A stretch of 64,000 nt of DNA, taken from Pyronema omphalodes. Taxonomy: Eukaryota; Ascomycota; Pezizomycetes; Pezizales; Pyronemataceae. This document shows positions 34,901-45,927 of this stretch, in pieces. How positions within the stretch are numbered: position 1 is the stretch's first letter; every line of letters starts with the position of its first letter. The stretch covers positions 124,001 to 188,000 of the forward strand of contig JAJJXM010000033.1 of NCBI GenBank assembly GCA_024516155.1. Reading direction: 5' to 3'. The position numbers were made by a program, and so were the translations under genes. The notes beneath the pieces are model-generated. The model did not search any database. It was not told where the DNA came from and saw nothing but the letters and a program-made list of their open reading frames with translations.

Positions 34901-36018
34901 CCTCTGAGCAGAATGCCATCATTAAGACGGTCACGACTTTTTCTTCTGCCATTGCTGATGTCTTGTTCAACTCCAAGGGAGTCGCAAGATTAATCCCTGA
35001 CGAAAAGAAGCAGGAAGCTGTTACCCTTTCCGCCCGCAAAGCTGCAGAGAGCTCGATCAAGTTCTTCCAGTATCTTCAGTCTTTCCGTTTGGACGGCCTC
35101 AACGGCGAGCAGAAGTCGGATGTCGTTATCACTAATAACCTTGAGGTTCAGGCCGACTTACAGGTTCTTACCAAGCTTGTTGAGCAGTATGTTGGCAAGG
35201 GTACTAAACTTTCCGGAGTTGGTGGAGACTTGGGAGATCACGTCGACACTGAGTTGTCCAAGGCCGCGGCTGCTATCGATGCTGCCATTGCTAGATTGGG
35301 ACAGCTTATGAACAAGAGCAAAGACGGATACTCGACTTATGATCTCAAAATCCATGAGAGTATCCTTGCGGCCGCTATTGCAGTTACCAATGCAATTGCG
35401 CAGCTTATCAAGGCTGCTACTGTATCTCAGCAGGAGATTGTCGCGAAGGGTAAAGGTACTTCGTCAAGAGCTGCTTTCTACAAGAGGAACAACAGATGGA
35501 CGGAGGGTCTTATCTCCGCTGCTAAGGCTGTGGCGAGCTCCACGAATATGCTCATTGAGACTGCGGATGGTGTCATCACCGGAAGGAGCAAGTTGGAGCA
35601 AATGTAAGCGCATATTTAAAACTTACTATCATTTGAGCTTTGCTAATGGTTGATTTTTAGGATTGTTGCTTCCAACGAAGTTGCAGCCTCGACAGCTCAG
35701 CTCGTCGCCGCATCCCGTGTCAAGGCAGACTTTATGTCCCCCACTCAAGAAAAACTCGAATCCGCCTCTCGAGACGTTACCTCTGCATGCAAGATGCTTG
35801 TTCGTAGAGTCCAGGAAATTATCAATTCCAAGAACAATGGAGGTGCGGATGAGGTGGATTGGTTAAAGCTTTCTGCTCATGAGTTCAAGAGAGCGGAAAT
35901 GGAACAGCAGGTAGAGATTTTGCAGTTGGAGAATGAGTTGGCCGCCGCTAGAAGAAGATTGGGTGAAATGAGGAAACATGAGTATGCGCAGGAGAGAGAT
36001 AGGGTTGATGATGAGTAG
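31909..36018 (+). CDS. SLA2: Endocytic adaptor Sla2/End4 (ANTH-THATCH protein)
   Basis: Five exons, 31909-31952, 32571-32617, 32777-32870, 32979-35603 and 35661-36018, coding for 1055 residues, the usual Sla2 length. Exons 1-3 give MAYNTGTSRNVDMSR/SESDLAINIKKATNI/EETAPKRKHVRSCIVYTWDHK, the start of the ANTH domain, which binds PI(4,5)P2 and clathrin-coat partners. Exon 4 continues QPVLADEVQTFKSLITIHKVLQEGHP. A proline-rich stretch at about 285-301 is followed by a long coiled coil (about 313-615). The C-terminus is the actin-binding THATCH (I/LWEQ) domain, ending EFKRAEMEQQVEILQLENELAAARRRL. Sla2 links membrane and actin at endocytic sites and, in hyphae, at the subapical collar. Intron 1 is 618 bp, the longest in the window. 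Intron 2 has donor GTTCGA, and intron 3 carries a run of 13 C. The acceptor at 32978 restores the family sequence GMKVQPVLADEVQ. Confidence 0.96.
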
Positions 36019-36719
36019 GAGTGTATTTACTAGGAGATGGGATGAGTGGTGGATAAGTAGGAATGAGAGAGAGGGGAAGGGAGATGGGATAAGGAGATCC
36101 TTGATCAGGATTATGATAGCGGCTTTTTATGGTTTATGTTTGGTTTAAATTGATGCTTCATGAGGGGGCAAAAGTAATATACCGCTTTTTTTTTTCTTTT
36201 GGTGTAACTGTAATTGAAGATTGGTAATTCGACAGAGTGATTCTATATGTCCGAGAGGCGTAACGGGTGTGTAGCAGCATACATATCGTGACTCGTGGGC
36301 CGCTGTTGAAGATAAGCTTAACTGACTGCAACATGTGTCATGTATAAGCGGCTGTTGAATACACCATAATTTTAACCGACTTGAACCTGTATCATACATC
36401 CATGAGCCGTTATTTCTTTTGACCGCCGACTGAAATAGATAGATATATAGACGTGTAACTTGGGTATATAATCCACACTTCTCATCCGACAACAAGAGCT
36501 ACATCACAATCATCCTTCTATCTTCCATCACCTTCAATCCTCCCCCTCCTGTCTCTCCTTAATTTCTAGAAACGAATTTTAAAGTTTATTAGGGATTTCC
36601 ATGTCTTAAATATCGCTAGATTGATATTCGGATTCCTTGTTTTTGTTTTCGGAACTTTATTTACTGTCTTTATTCCCCTTGCTGGGAGTTGATGCAGCTG
36701 TGTTTATTCCATCGGTTTA
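36019..36719. other. Sla2 3' flank
   Basis: No gene is supported. A T tract lies at 36186-36195. Two related segments around 36300 and 36350 both contain GCGGCTGTTG-type words and ATGTGTCAT/TGTATCAT, a short diverged duplication. Confidence 0.4.
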
Positions 36720-36840
36720 TGGTCTACGTTTTCTACGTTTTCTATATTCTCTACGTTTTCTACATTCTCTACGTTTTTCTACATTCTCTACGTTTTCTAC
36801 ATTCTCTACATTCTCTACAATCTCTACAATCTCTACATCC
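36720..36840 (+). repeat. Imperfect tandem array of TTTCTACATTCTCTACG units
   Basis: About eight imperfect units of 12-18 bp made of TCTACG, TTTTCTACATT and TCTCTACAAT words. Open frames here read repetitive FLHSLRF or STFSTFS and are not genes. Confidence 0.85.
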
Positions 36841-38096
36841 TCCATTCACTTCTTTCCTTCTTCCCTCTTCCTTCTTCAGCATAATTCCTTATTAATTCAT
36901 TTTCTCTTCAATTCCCTTTGATTTCTTCCTTCTTAATTCCACTCGGAAATTGAAATGCCACACCCCTTATCCCCCCTATCCGCCCTATTCCGCTTCGAAT
37001 TCTTTACAAGACACACGATAACCACATCACCTACCCTCTTGAGCGGTCTAGAACTATGACATACATCAACCTCCTGCTACATTCCCTAATCTTCTCTTGT
37101 CTTCTGTTCTCTTCTTTTTTTTTCTTTCCTTGGTTGATCAAGAAAAATTGGAAATGTTAACCGCCCCTACTCTGATCTCTTCCCTTGTTCGGTTTGCGTC
37201 GTGAGCTGCATAGGAGAGGCGCGTATGGGCGGACTGGAAGGAATGAGTAAAGATATCAGCCTCGACAAAAAACCGCTCTGGAGCGATTTCACGACTTTCC
37301 CTCTTGTTTTTGGGTGTGATGTTGGGGAGGAATGGATTGAGTTACCTGTCATCCAACTGAGATCTTTGTGGCTAAACCCCAGGATTTAGAGAATCGCGGA
37401 TAGGAACTTGATGGGATCGTACAGCAGGTGAGAAAAGAACAACAGTCTTTCCTCCAGGATTGAAAATGAGAGCTAATCGGGATTTGAATATAGATTTTTG
37501 CAGAACGAAACCGCCTCACAATGCTTTAATGACCTTCCCTCCTGTCTTGGAGAGCAAGGTAGAGGAGAAGAGCTTTGAGCTGCGCCACATTCGACAGAGA
37601 TATCCATGGATTGATGCCACTCCTTCTCCTCCCCCTTTGAGGAATCACAGACAGGAACATCAATGGGATTGGTTATTACACAGCAGGTGAGATAAAAAAA
37701 CAGTCCTTCCCTGTATTGGAAATATAAGAGCTAACTGAGGATTGCGTATAGATTTTCACAGAATACAAAGAAACAAAAACAGATTCTTGACATCCATCCA
37801 GGAAATTCAAAGGCTACTAGTATCGCGATATTTTCATCTGGCTTTCTTGCACACTTTTTCTTTTCCTCCATTTTCTTGGTTCTCTTTACCGGTCGTTTTT
37901 GCAGCTACATCTAGCAATTTCTACAATCCCCATTCATTTCTTCTTCCTGCTGGCTTCTTAATTCAATGTTCCCTTCTTGGTTCCACTTGGAAATCGGAAA
38001 ATTTAATCCCCTCCACCCACCCCCTGCTCCCCTCCATCCCTTTTTCCGCTTGCACTTCTTTATACGATGTACGATAAACTTATTACCCACTCTGTC
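36840..38096 (+). repeat. Diverged segmental duplications
   Basis: Two nested pairs can be recognised by eye. Bases about 36840-37140 and 37905-38150 share CTACA..CCATTCA.TTCTT, TCTTAATTC, CCACT.GGAAAT and CCGCTT..A.TTCTTTA blocks, and end in CTTGGTTGAT. Between them, about 37270-37510 and 37535-37775 are a second pair, sharing ACTTTCCCTC/ACCTTCCCTC, GAATCGCGGATAGGAAC/GAATCACAGACAGGAAC, CAGCAGGTGAGA, ACAGTC.TTCC and ATAGATTTT. The inner pair is spaced by about 260 bp. The copies are too diverged for a recent event. No gene is supported. Confidence 0.6.
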
Positions 38097-38930
38097 GATC
38101 AATAAACCAGCATGTACATCAACTACCCATTGTTCTCTTCTCTGCTTGGTTGATGTTGAAATACCAAGGTTTTGGATTTCTTGTTTTAATTTGTTTATAT
38201 CCAAATTTGGATTTACAGACCGGGTTATCGGGAGTTTGTCAGGTTGATGAACATGTTCAACACTCTTCAGGTAGATAAACCAGTATGTATATCAATCCTC
38301 CCATGTTCTGTTTCTTTGCTTGGTTCATGTTGAGATATTGTGGGTTTGGATGGTTTGTTGGGGTTTGTTTAGATCCAAATTTGGATTTACAGATTGGGTT
38401 ATCGGGAGTTTCTTGGGTTGATGAACTTATTAAACACTCTTCCGGTGGATAAACCAGTATGTATATCAATCCTCCCATGTTGTTTTTCTTGGCTTGGTTG
38501 ATGTTGAGATATTGAGGGTTTGGATGGTTGTTGATGTTTGTTTAGATCCAAATTTGGATTTACTGATTGGGTTATTGGGAGTTTCTCAGGTTGATGAACC
38601 TGTTCAACACTCTTCAGGTGGATAAACCAGTATGTATATTAATCCCCCCATGTTCTTTTCCTTTGCTTGGTTCATGTTGAGATATTGTGGGTTTGGATGG
38701 TTTGTTGGGGTTTGTTTAGATCCAAATTTGGATTTACAGATTGGGTTATCGGGAGTTTCTTGGGTTGATGAACTTATTAAACACTCTTCCGGTGGATAAA
38801 CCAGTATGTATATCAATCCTCCCATGTTGTTTTTCTTGGCTTGGTTGATGTTGAGATATTGTGGGTTTGGATGGTTTTTGGGGTTTGTTTAGATCCAAAT
38901 TTGGATTTTTTGGACCATTTATGTTATACA
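38097..38930 (+). repeat. 173-bp satellite-like tandem repeat, five units
   Basis: The anchor CCAAATTTGGAT occurs at 38201, 38375, 38548, 38722 and 38895, spacing 173-174 bp. Each unit also has GGATAAACCAGTATGTATAT, GATGTTGAGATATTG and GGGTTAT(C/T)GGGAGTTT. The first unit is the most diverged. Units containing the anchors at 38375 and 38722 are almost identical to each other and differ more from the one at 38548, so the array has a 347-bp dimer period. A repeated minus-strand open frame (MGGLIYILVY...) at 38257-38478 and 38604-38825 is a by-product of the repeat, not a gene. Confidence 0.92.
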
Positions 38931-40737
38931 CGCTATTCAGGAACCGGAAATGCTGCTCGTGCGGCTGCTGGCCGGTAAATACAGCACCAAGCGAAATCAA
39001 CAAGTATTTCCTGCGCTTTCCTATGCTTTCCGGGGTTGAAGCCTATCCGACCCACATCCGATGCAGCTTGACAGTCAGAGACATTTGCCAGAAAGACATG
39101 GTTGCTTGGTTTGGGTGATGCGGAATGCAGGAGATGGTATCAGCGAAGGGATTGCTACCTTTCAAGTTCATTTGGAATCCTATCGCAGTTTTGGATTACG
39201 CGTCCGCCCTCCTCCCCCTGCTGCTGCTGGATATGACAGTTTCGAATCTCTTCTTATCTGTCGTTGAGCTCCCCAACTACCTTGGAAATGCATCAGAGTA
39301 TGAATAATCATCCTCCGCTTTTCCCGCGTATTAATCCCGCCTGCCAACCAACCAATACCACTCTGCCTGAAGACCAGATGGTACAAGGATCTTGCAGCGC
39401 TTTCGTGGAATTACCTGCTAGATTGAGAAGATATCTGACCCGTTTCTGAGAATCGTTTGTGTTATACAGGAAATGTGAACTAACAGGAAAGCGGTTGCTA
39501 TGATGTTTTGTCACAACTCCTCCAATACATTGAACAGCTTTCTAGGATTCTGTAAAATCTGTCTGGGGGCTTCTGGTTTGGGGTTTGGACAGATATTGGG
39601 AGATTTGAACTACTAGATGTGATAAACGGAAGAGCGGCTACTTTTGATAACAATCATCATGATAGTCCGTTCGGTATAATATGTCTCGGAAGCACAATGG
39701 GCATATATATTATATTGGGCAAGATGGATGTGAGTAACTCCCCTATTTATGATTGTAAGCATATACTAACCAACGATATCCAGGCCTTCACCTCTCTGAT
39801 ACTCTGGGCGTCATGAGTTTACAAACGCTACTTCATACAGACAGATAGCAGTGTTCCAGTATTGTTACCTGTCTGCACAGTTACACCGCTGGTGTGGTGT
39901 ACAAGGTACATTATATCTCTGCTGTGGCTGGCCTGTCTTTATTTACTCCTCTGGTTCGGTAAAATCCCATTATTTGCTATGGCTGTATATCAAGAACAAT
40001 CCCAGAAAATCATCCTATAACTATATCTGCCTCTGGGCAGACAATACACTAGATCTCGGGGCAGCCTTTTGACACCATCTTCTCAGTCTCGAGAACGTCA
40101 AAGACGGAGAGAACTCAGGAATTACAGACTAGTTCCAATGTGTGGGTTTGTTGTGACTTGTAATGAGGATAGGATATCACACAGATGTTTGTTGAATTAC
40201 TACAATATCAGAATCATTGGAATTTTTGTTGGGTTATGTTTTCTGTATTGTTGTATTGTTATTGCTTTCTTTCCTCGTTTTTTGTTTTTTGTTCTGTTGT
40301 TTGTTCTTTAATTTCTGTCTTTCTTTGAGGTTTCTTTTTTCAGTAAATTTTGTGCGGTGGATTTCACTGGATATGACTGGATTCTTGGACGGAATCCTGC
40401 GACGATAGTATGTTGTGTTGGTTTCTGTATATGCGCTTACTTCAAACCGAACGGGGTAGTAATCATAGCTAGTCATATGTTGCAACATCAAACAGTTGAA
40501 AAATATGTATTATAACATCCTAATACCGTACTTTATGAGGGTCGAGCGAGGTGAAGACTTCTTGTATCATTGTCGTGTTTGTTTTGGTTTTTTGTTTTGT
40601 CCATATAAGTCGCTGGTATGCTTTTGTCAGTTGTTAAGCCTATGTATGTATGCTTGTGTAACTCACGACTCATGTATTATCAGGCATCGGCACGAGAAAT
40701 CAAGTTCTCTCCATTGCTGTGTAATAAAAAATTGCGG
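38931..40737. other. Spacer between satellite and foldback element
   Basis: No gene is supported. Open frames of 60-85 codons occur on both strands, none recognisable. T/G-rich low complexity lies at 40235-40350. Confidence 0.45.
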
Positions 40738-41260
40738 AAATTATGCCAGATTCTCCCTGCCACAGAACATAATATCCAAGATACCCCCATCGCTTAATGT
40801 CATTCAATATACCCCTCGCTTGAGTCCATCCGGCCGCTCCTGCTGCATGTGCCGCGACAAAGTATTTTTTTTTTTCAGAAACTAATTATTTGCACCGTGA
40901 TTTTCTTCAGTTGTAAATCGAACTTCAAGTTCCTCTTCATCTGAAATTATTCAAGCTGATCTTGAACCGCAACAATGGAATGCATCACTGAGCATGTCAG
41001 CAACGTCAATTCCGCAGAGAATGGTCCAATCTCGTGCCAGATGCCCTTGTTTTCACAAATTAATCTTCAGAGCGGCTATTCATAACTGTGCGGTGAAGGG
41101 CCTCACGTCTGGATTTCAACTTTGAAAAAGACGCTTTGAACAAACTTCTCCGCGGTTGTTGCGGCGGCATGGATTTCAGAGGGGCATACTGCATAAAAAA
41201 GCCCTCCGGGGGCATCTTTAATATTTACATGTCTTGGGGGAGGCATCTTGCATCATTGCC
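40738..41260 (+). mobile_element. Foldback/MITE-like element, left copy
   Basis: A roughly 520-bp sequence whose two ends are imperfect inverted repeats of more than 100 bp. The left end reads ATTATGCCAGATTC, then AAGATACCCCCATCG, AATATACCCCTCGCTT and TCCATCCGGCCGC. The right end, read in reverse, is AAAGATGCCCCCGGAG, AGTATGCCCCTC and ATCCATGCCGCCGC. The interior has no long frame. The same element lies in opposite orientation at 45380-45927. Non-coding interior, palindromic ends and dispersed copies point to a non-autonomous DNA transposon. I could not define a target-site duplication. Boundaries are good to about 20 bp. Confidence 0.75.
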
Positions 41261-43494
41261 GATTTGCCGATTTGCTTTCCCTCTACATAAAACATACGAT
41301 GAAGGAGAGGGATGAAACGTTCAAACAGGAATATACAATCATGATATATCACACAGTTTCGGTATCAAAAGCCGATATCGACAAACCAATGCAACGCTGG
41401 CGACCAAGGATGATGACGTCAATCATCATTGATAGGCATCACAGGGCCTGCAACCCATTCTAATTGAGTGATACCAGATAACCAAGCCACTCAAAGTATC
41501 ACCAACCGCCTTGTCTCTACCAAAAATCTTACTATACCTAGAAGCCTCTATTCATAACCCATCCTCTCTGAACCATTGTTTATTTCGCTGCCAATGGCCT
41601 TCCCTCTTCAGCTTTTTCGTCCTCGCCTTCGTATTTGTCGTCACGGTTCGCCCCCTTATTAGCAGCCACAAAATCCACACACATCTTGCAAAACCGCAGC
41701 TCCTGCAGGCTAGATTATTTGTATGCTACTAGGATTTATTAAAGCAACCTCACATCTTGTATTTAGAATTGAATTGGCAGACAGGCCATTTCTTTTATAT
41801 CCTGCTTGTGTCAGAGTTGATGTATGAGGACCAAGAGTACCGGAGTCAAGAGTTGGTATTCAGAACCTCCTAAGATAACTGAATAATGGAGCTGGGTTAT
41901 TTCATAGAGTCGAGAAGAGATTTTTAGAACATGAATGGCTATTCTTGGATGATGATGAATGTAAGGGGTGATTTCTGCTTCATGGCTCGATGTACCAGAC
42001 AGGGTTCCATCAAAGAAAGTAGCTTAGGGAATACTATAAAACCAGACCCAGACCACAGTAAAATTCTACCATTCAATGATCCACTAAAGCTAACCCCTCT
42101 CCCCAACGGCTATATAACCCGAGCTCCAGGCTTGATTTCACCCATCGTCATTAGATACACCAAAAATGGATATCTTCGAAATCTGCCATGTAAACCTATA
42201 AGAAAACCTTTCAGCTCCATTGGTCTGCTCTTTCGTTCTGAAACTAAACTTGAAGAATAGATTCGCCCATCAATATTCCTTAACATCCCCCATCCTGAAC
42301 ATGCCCAGCTTCTCTTGAATTTGAGATCCCACTATCACGAAGGAAAACTGAGAATGGCAAAACTGAGCGAGATTGGATGATGCCCCTCCCCGCTCGGATG
42401 GGAAGAGATTTGGTATCAATCTGGCTAGAGAGATGATATAACTGGGCAGAATATATGAGGAATAACAGGAAAAGAGAGGCGGGAAGATCCATGCAGAAAA
42501 ATAATACTTTTGGGGTAGAGATAGGATGCCGTGTGGTTGCGGGTAGAGTAGGCAATGGCTGCACGTAGAAATTCCAAGGAAGGAGTGAAAAGGTTGTTTG
42601 TTACTGTAGCATTGCAGGTTGGATATTGAATATTGGTTGCTCGACTTCAGTATGGTATTGAGGCCCTGGTGAGTTTCACATACAACCACTCGTAGATAAT
42701 AGGAATTATCAAACATATTACGTTTTCATGTATGCCTCACATTTGAGTGACTTTTAGTCGTATCGACTTGATAAATATGCTACTGCCTAGTTTCTGCCAC
42801 TATTTTATTTGCTAATTGTATTATGAAGCTATCATCACGTTACACTACTACAACACGATGTAAAAAGGGGTGCTTCTTCTCAAAGTTGGATCAAAGCTGG
42901 CACTGACCGGGGGTCAGTAGAAGAAAATGAATTGACCGGGTCGGAGAGGGGTCGTAAGTCACCTATGCGTGTGATGAGTCATGATGCCACAACGGCGACG
43001 GCTGTCTGCTCCAGAAGTTGACTTCAGTAAACCAGAAAAGATTGGTCGTGTCTAACTTGAATTTAATTCCATATTTGATCTATAAAAAAGTATAGATCTG
43101 TTCTTTCCTATGCTAGCATATCAGTCAATCCTACATATATTTCCCGCACTGTCTATTATTCTGTCCTCCTTACTCATGTTATCCACCTATCCTCGAGCAT
43201 TCTCAAGATCTAACATCCGCAATCTCAGGCCTAATCTTAGTGACCCGTTACTGACCCCTGTAAATCTATTTAATGACCCGATCATTGCCAGCTCTGGTTG
43301 GACGATCATTTTATTTTTCGAAGGATCAGTCATTCTAATAAGGAGCAAAGAATGTTATGACGATCAGGACTTCTCCCAAGTTACCAATTATGGTGGAGAT
43401 ACCCCTTATAGGTGTATTGTAACCTAATACCCTTGAGCGAATTCTTTTCTATCATACCGTAGTCACGACTGAGGTCAACAACACCTCGCAATTA
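41261..43494. other. Spacer inside the inverted pair
   Basis: Nothing firm. A cAMP-response-type octamer TGACGTCA lies at about 41414. A frame at 41931-42260 (109 codons) and one at 43110-43427 (105 codons, beginning with a hydrophobic stretch and preceded by TATAAAA at 43080) are possible small genes, but I see no family match and no reason to prefer them over chance. Confidence 0.35.
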
Positions 43495-44578
43495 TTGAAG
43501 CCTTTTGCTAACTTTCCCAAACACTACCGCTATAATGGTATCGCCAGAGCAGTAACCCATCATGGTTGGTGGTCGGCATTCCCGCATCCCATGGACACAC
43601 GTTTCAAGATTGTCGGAGCAGTAAAGGGAGTAGCATCAATGGCATACAAGCGTAAACTGTGTGTCTCACAATGTGGTTGGTTCTAGTTATAAACAACACG
43701 GGAAGAAAATTCAACCTTGCATCATGTTCCCCAACATGAATGACCATCGAGAGGGGGTAACACTTCCCAATATTGCTAGCTACTCAAGCGAAGTATCAAA
43801 GTCGTATCGTATTATGGGCCCAGGTTGACTGCCACCGTCGAATCAGGGAGACTCTTTGCTAACTTTCCCACCATCTGCCTCCATATCGGCATCGTCAGAG
43901 CAGTAACCCATCATGTTCGGTGGCAGATCTTCCCAAGCACCATGTAGAGACGTTTTGACATTGCTCTAATTGTAGAGTAAAATATGAGTGTGGTTGTCTG
44001 CCTAGACTCTTCTAAACATGAATGAATGATAACCGAGAGGGGATACTATTCCTCAATACTACTAGCTACTCAAGCGAAGTATCAAAGTCGTATCGTATTA
44101 TGGGCCCAGGTTGACTGCCACCGTCGAATCAGGGAGACTCTTTGCTAACTTTCCCACCATCTGCCTCCATATCGGCATCGTCAGAGCAGTAACCCATCAT
44201 GTTCGGTGGCAGATCTTCCCAAGCACCATGTAGAGACGTTTTGACATTGCTCTAATTGTAGAGTAAAATATGAGTGTGGTTGTCTGCCTAGACTCTTCTA
44301 AACATGAATGAATGATAACCGAGAGGGGATACTATTCCTCAATACTACTAGCTACTCAAGCGAAGTATCAAAGTCGTATCGTATTATGGGCCCAGGTTGA
44401 CTGCCACCGTCGAATCAGGGAGACTCTTTGCTAACTTTCCCACCATCTGCCTCCATATCGGCATCGTCAGAGCAGTAACCCATCATGTTCGGTGGCAGAT
44501 CTTCCCAGGCACCATGTAGAGACGTTTTGACATTGCTCTAATTGTAGAGTAAAATATGAGTGTGGTTATCTCCATACG
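43495..44578 (+). repeat. 286-bp tandem repeat, three near-identical units plus a diverged one
   Basis: The word ACTCTTTGCTAACTTTCCCA recurs at 43851, 44137 and 44423, exactly 286 bp apart each time. The copies are almost base-for-base identical, with single changes such as CCCAAGC/CCCAGGC before the CACCATGTAG. A fourth, clearly diverged copy begins at about 43502 (TTTTGCTAACTTTCCCAAAC). The third identical unit is truncated after GAGTGTGGTTATCTCC. The near-identity means a recent expansion or active homogenisation. Each unit has GGTGGCAGATCTTCCCA and a short reading frame closed by TAG; I see no gene. Confidence 0.93.
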
Positions 44579-45379
44579 TTTTTCAAAGTCTCGGGCTGTC
44601 TGTAAGGATTGTTAGTATCGCAATTTCAAATTGTAGAGAGGGATTGCAAACTATTGAGTAGTCTATCATGGAAGAAACAAGATGAGCAATTGCCGTTGAT
44701 GGTGGTTTAACTTCATGATTAGACACGGCCGTCCGATACCGGTACCAATAGTGGAGGAAAGGTGGAGTTTTGTATATCCATGGGTAGAAAGAGATGTTCT
44801 ACTGATGGCCTAGTGGAGGGTGTACATATGGCCCGGATCTCCGGCTGGGCATTCTCAAATCCACCCTCTTACCTAGGTATCCCTGTCTCTATGACCGCTA
44901 CCGGTAACCTTATCCAATTCTTCTCCGCCCTTCCCCATTTGCTTTGCTGTACTGCGCATGCATGTGACCTGGTACAAAGTATTATCGACTGTTTCGGGAT
45001 TTGGAATAGCATTTTTATAAGAAACCTCCGTATTTATATAGCATATTCCAGTGTTTCCCACTGTCCAATCGGTCCAGTCCGGGATTACAAGGAGACTGGA
45101 CTACATATCGGTGGTCCGTCCGGCACCATCGACAGCAAAATTCGCCGTTGACTGCATTCGACTACGGTACAAACAGCAAATACCCAATAAATAATTCGCG
45201 CTAGTTTGTACAGACAGTACCAATGTACTATTGTAAAAACAATTGCAAATCCAATTGTCTTTGGACCACATCGTGATACGAAGTATCACGATGTAGGAAG
45301 TTTCTGTGTTGTCTGTTGAAGAGTTGTTATTTTATAAATCGCAAAATCAATGTTCAATAATAAAAACAATCTAAATTAC
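44579..45379. other. Spacer with a perfect hairpin
   Basis: A frame of 129 codons at 44762-45151 is unrecognised and I leave it uncalled. A perfect 12-bp inverted repeat with a GAA loop is at 45268-45294, 86 bp from the right foldback copy. Confidence 0.4.
45268..45294. repeat. Perfect 12-bp hairpin, 3-nt loop
   Basis: The arms are ACATCGTGATAC and GTATCACGATGT around GAA. No T tract follows, so it is not a Pol III terminator. It could be an element footprint or a protein-binding palindrome. Confidence 0.8.
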
Positions 45380-45927
45380 AAACATCATGCAGGTTTCCCC
45401 CGTCATGACATCGAAATATCGAAGATACCCCCGAAAGTTTTCTTTTATGTAATATACCCCTCGCTTAGATCCATGCAGCCGCACCAGCCGCAAAGAAGTT
45501 TGTTCGGAGTTTTTTTTTTTGTTTTTTGGATTTTCAAAGTCGACATACAGATGTGAGGCCCTTCACCGCACAGTTATGAAAAGCCGCTCTGAAGACTATT
45601 GTGTGAAAATAAGGGTATCTGGGGTCACGTGAATTGCCCAGTCTCTGCGGAATTGACGTTGCTGGCATGCTCAGTGATGCATTCCATTGTTGCGGTTGAA
45701 GATCAGCTTGAATAATTTCGGATGAAGAGGAACTTGAAGTTCGATTTACAACTGAAGAAGATCACAGTGGAAATAAATAGTTTCTGAAAAAAAAAAAATA
45801 TGTTGTCGCGGCACGTGCAGCAGGAGCGGCCGAATGGACTCAAGCGAGGGATATATTGAACGACATTAAGCGATGGGGGTATCTTGGATATTATGTTCTG
45901 TGGCGGGGGGAATCTGGCATAATTTTT
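45380..45927 (-). mobile_element. Foldback/MITE-like element, right copy (inverted)
   Basis: The same element as 40738-41260, on the opposite strand. Read on the minus strand it begins ATTATGCCAGATTC, passes through AAGATACCCCCATCGC, CTCGCTTGAGTCCATTCGGC and the conserved interior GAGGGCCT-type block (GTGCGGTGAAGGGCCTCACA), and ends in GATACCCCCG on the other strand. Its two ends pair with each other over more than 100 bp. Interior differences from the left copy are scattered substitutions and small indels, so the two are relatives rather than a recent inversion of one copy. Confidence 0.75.

Noticed and set aside
38257..38825. Two near-identical minus-strand frames (MGGLIYILVY...) that look like a duplicated small gene
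   Set aside because: They are read from the 173-bp satellite units; the copies follow the repeat period and have no coding context.
38097..38930. Regular repeats suggestive of a CRISPR array
   Set aside because: The whole 173-bp unit is repeated, with no alternation of short constant repeats and unique spacers, and the genome is eukaryotic.
43110..43427. 105-codon frame with hydrophobic N-terminus and upstream TATAAAA
   Set aside because: No family match, no N-terminal charge pattern typical of signal peptides, and it lies within a repeat island; insufficient to call a gene.
40738..45927. Long terminal repeats of a retrotransposon
   Set aside because: The copies are inverted, not direct, do not begin with TG and end with CA, and enclose no gag-pol sequence.
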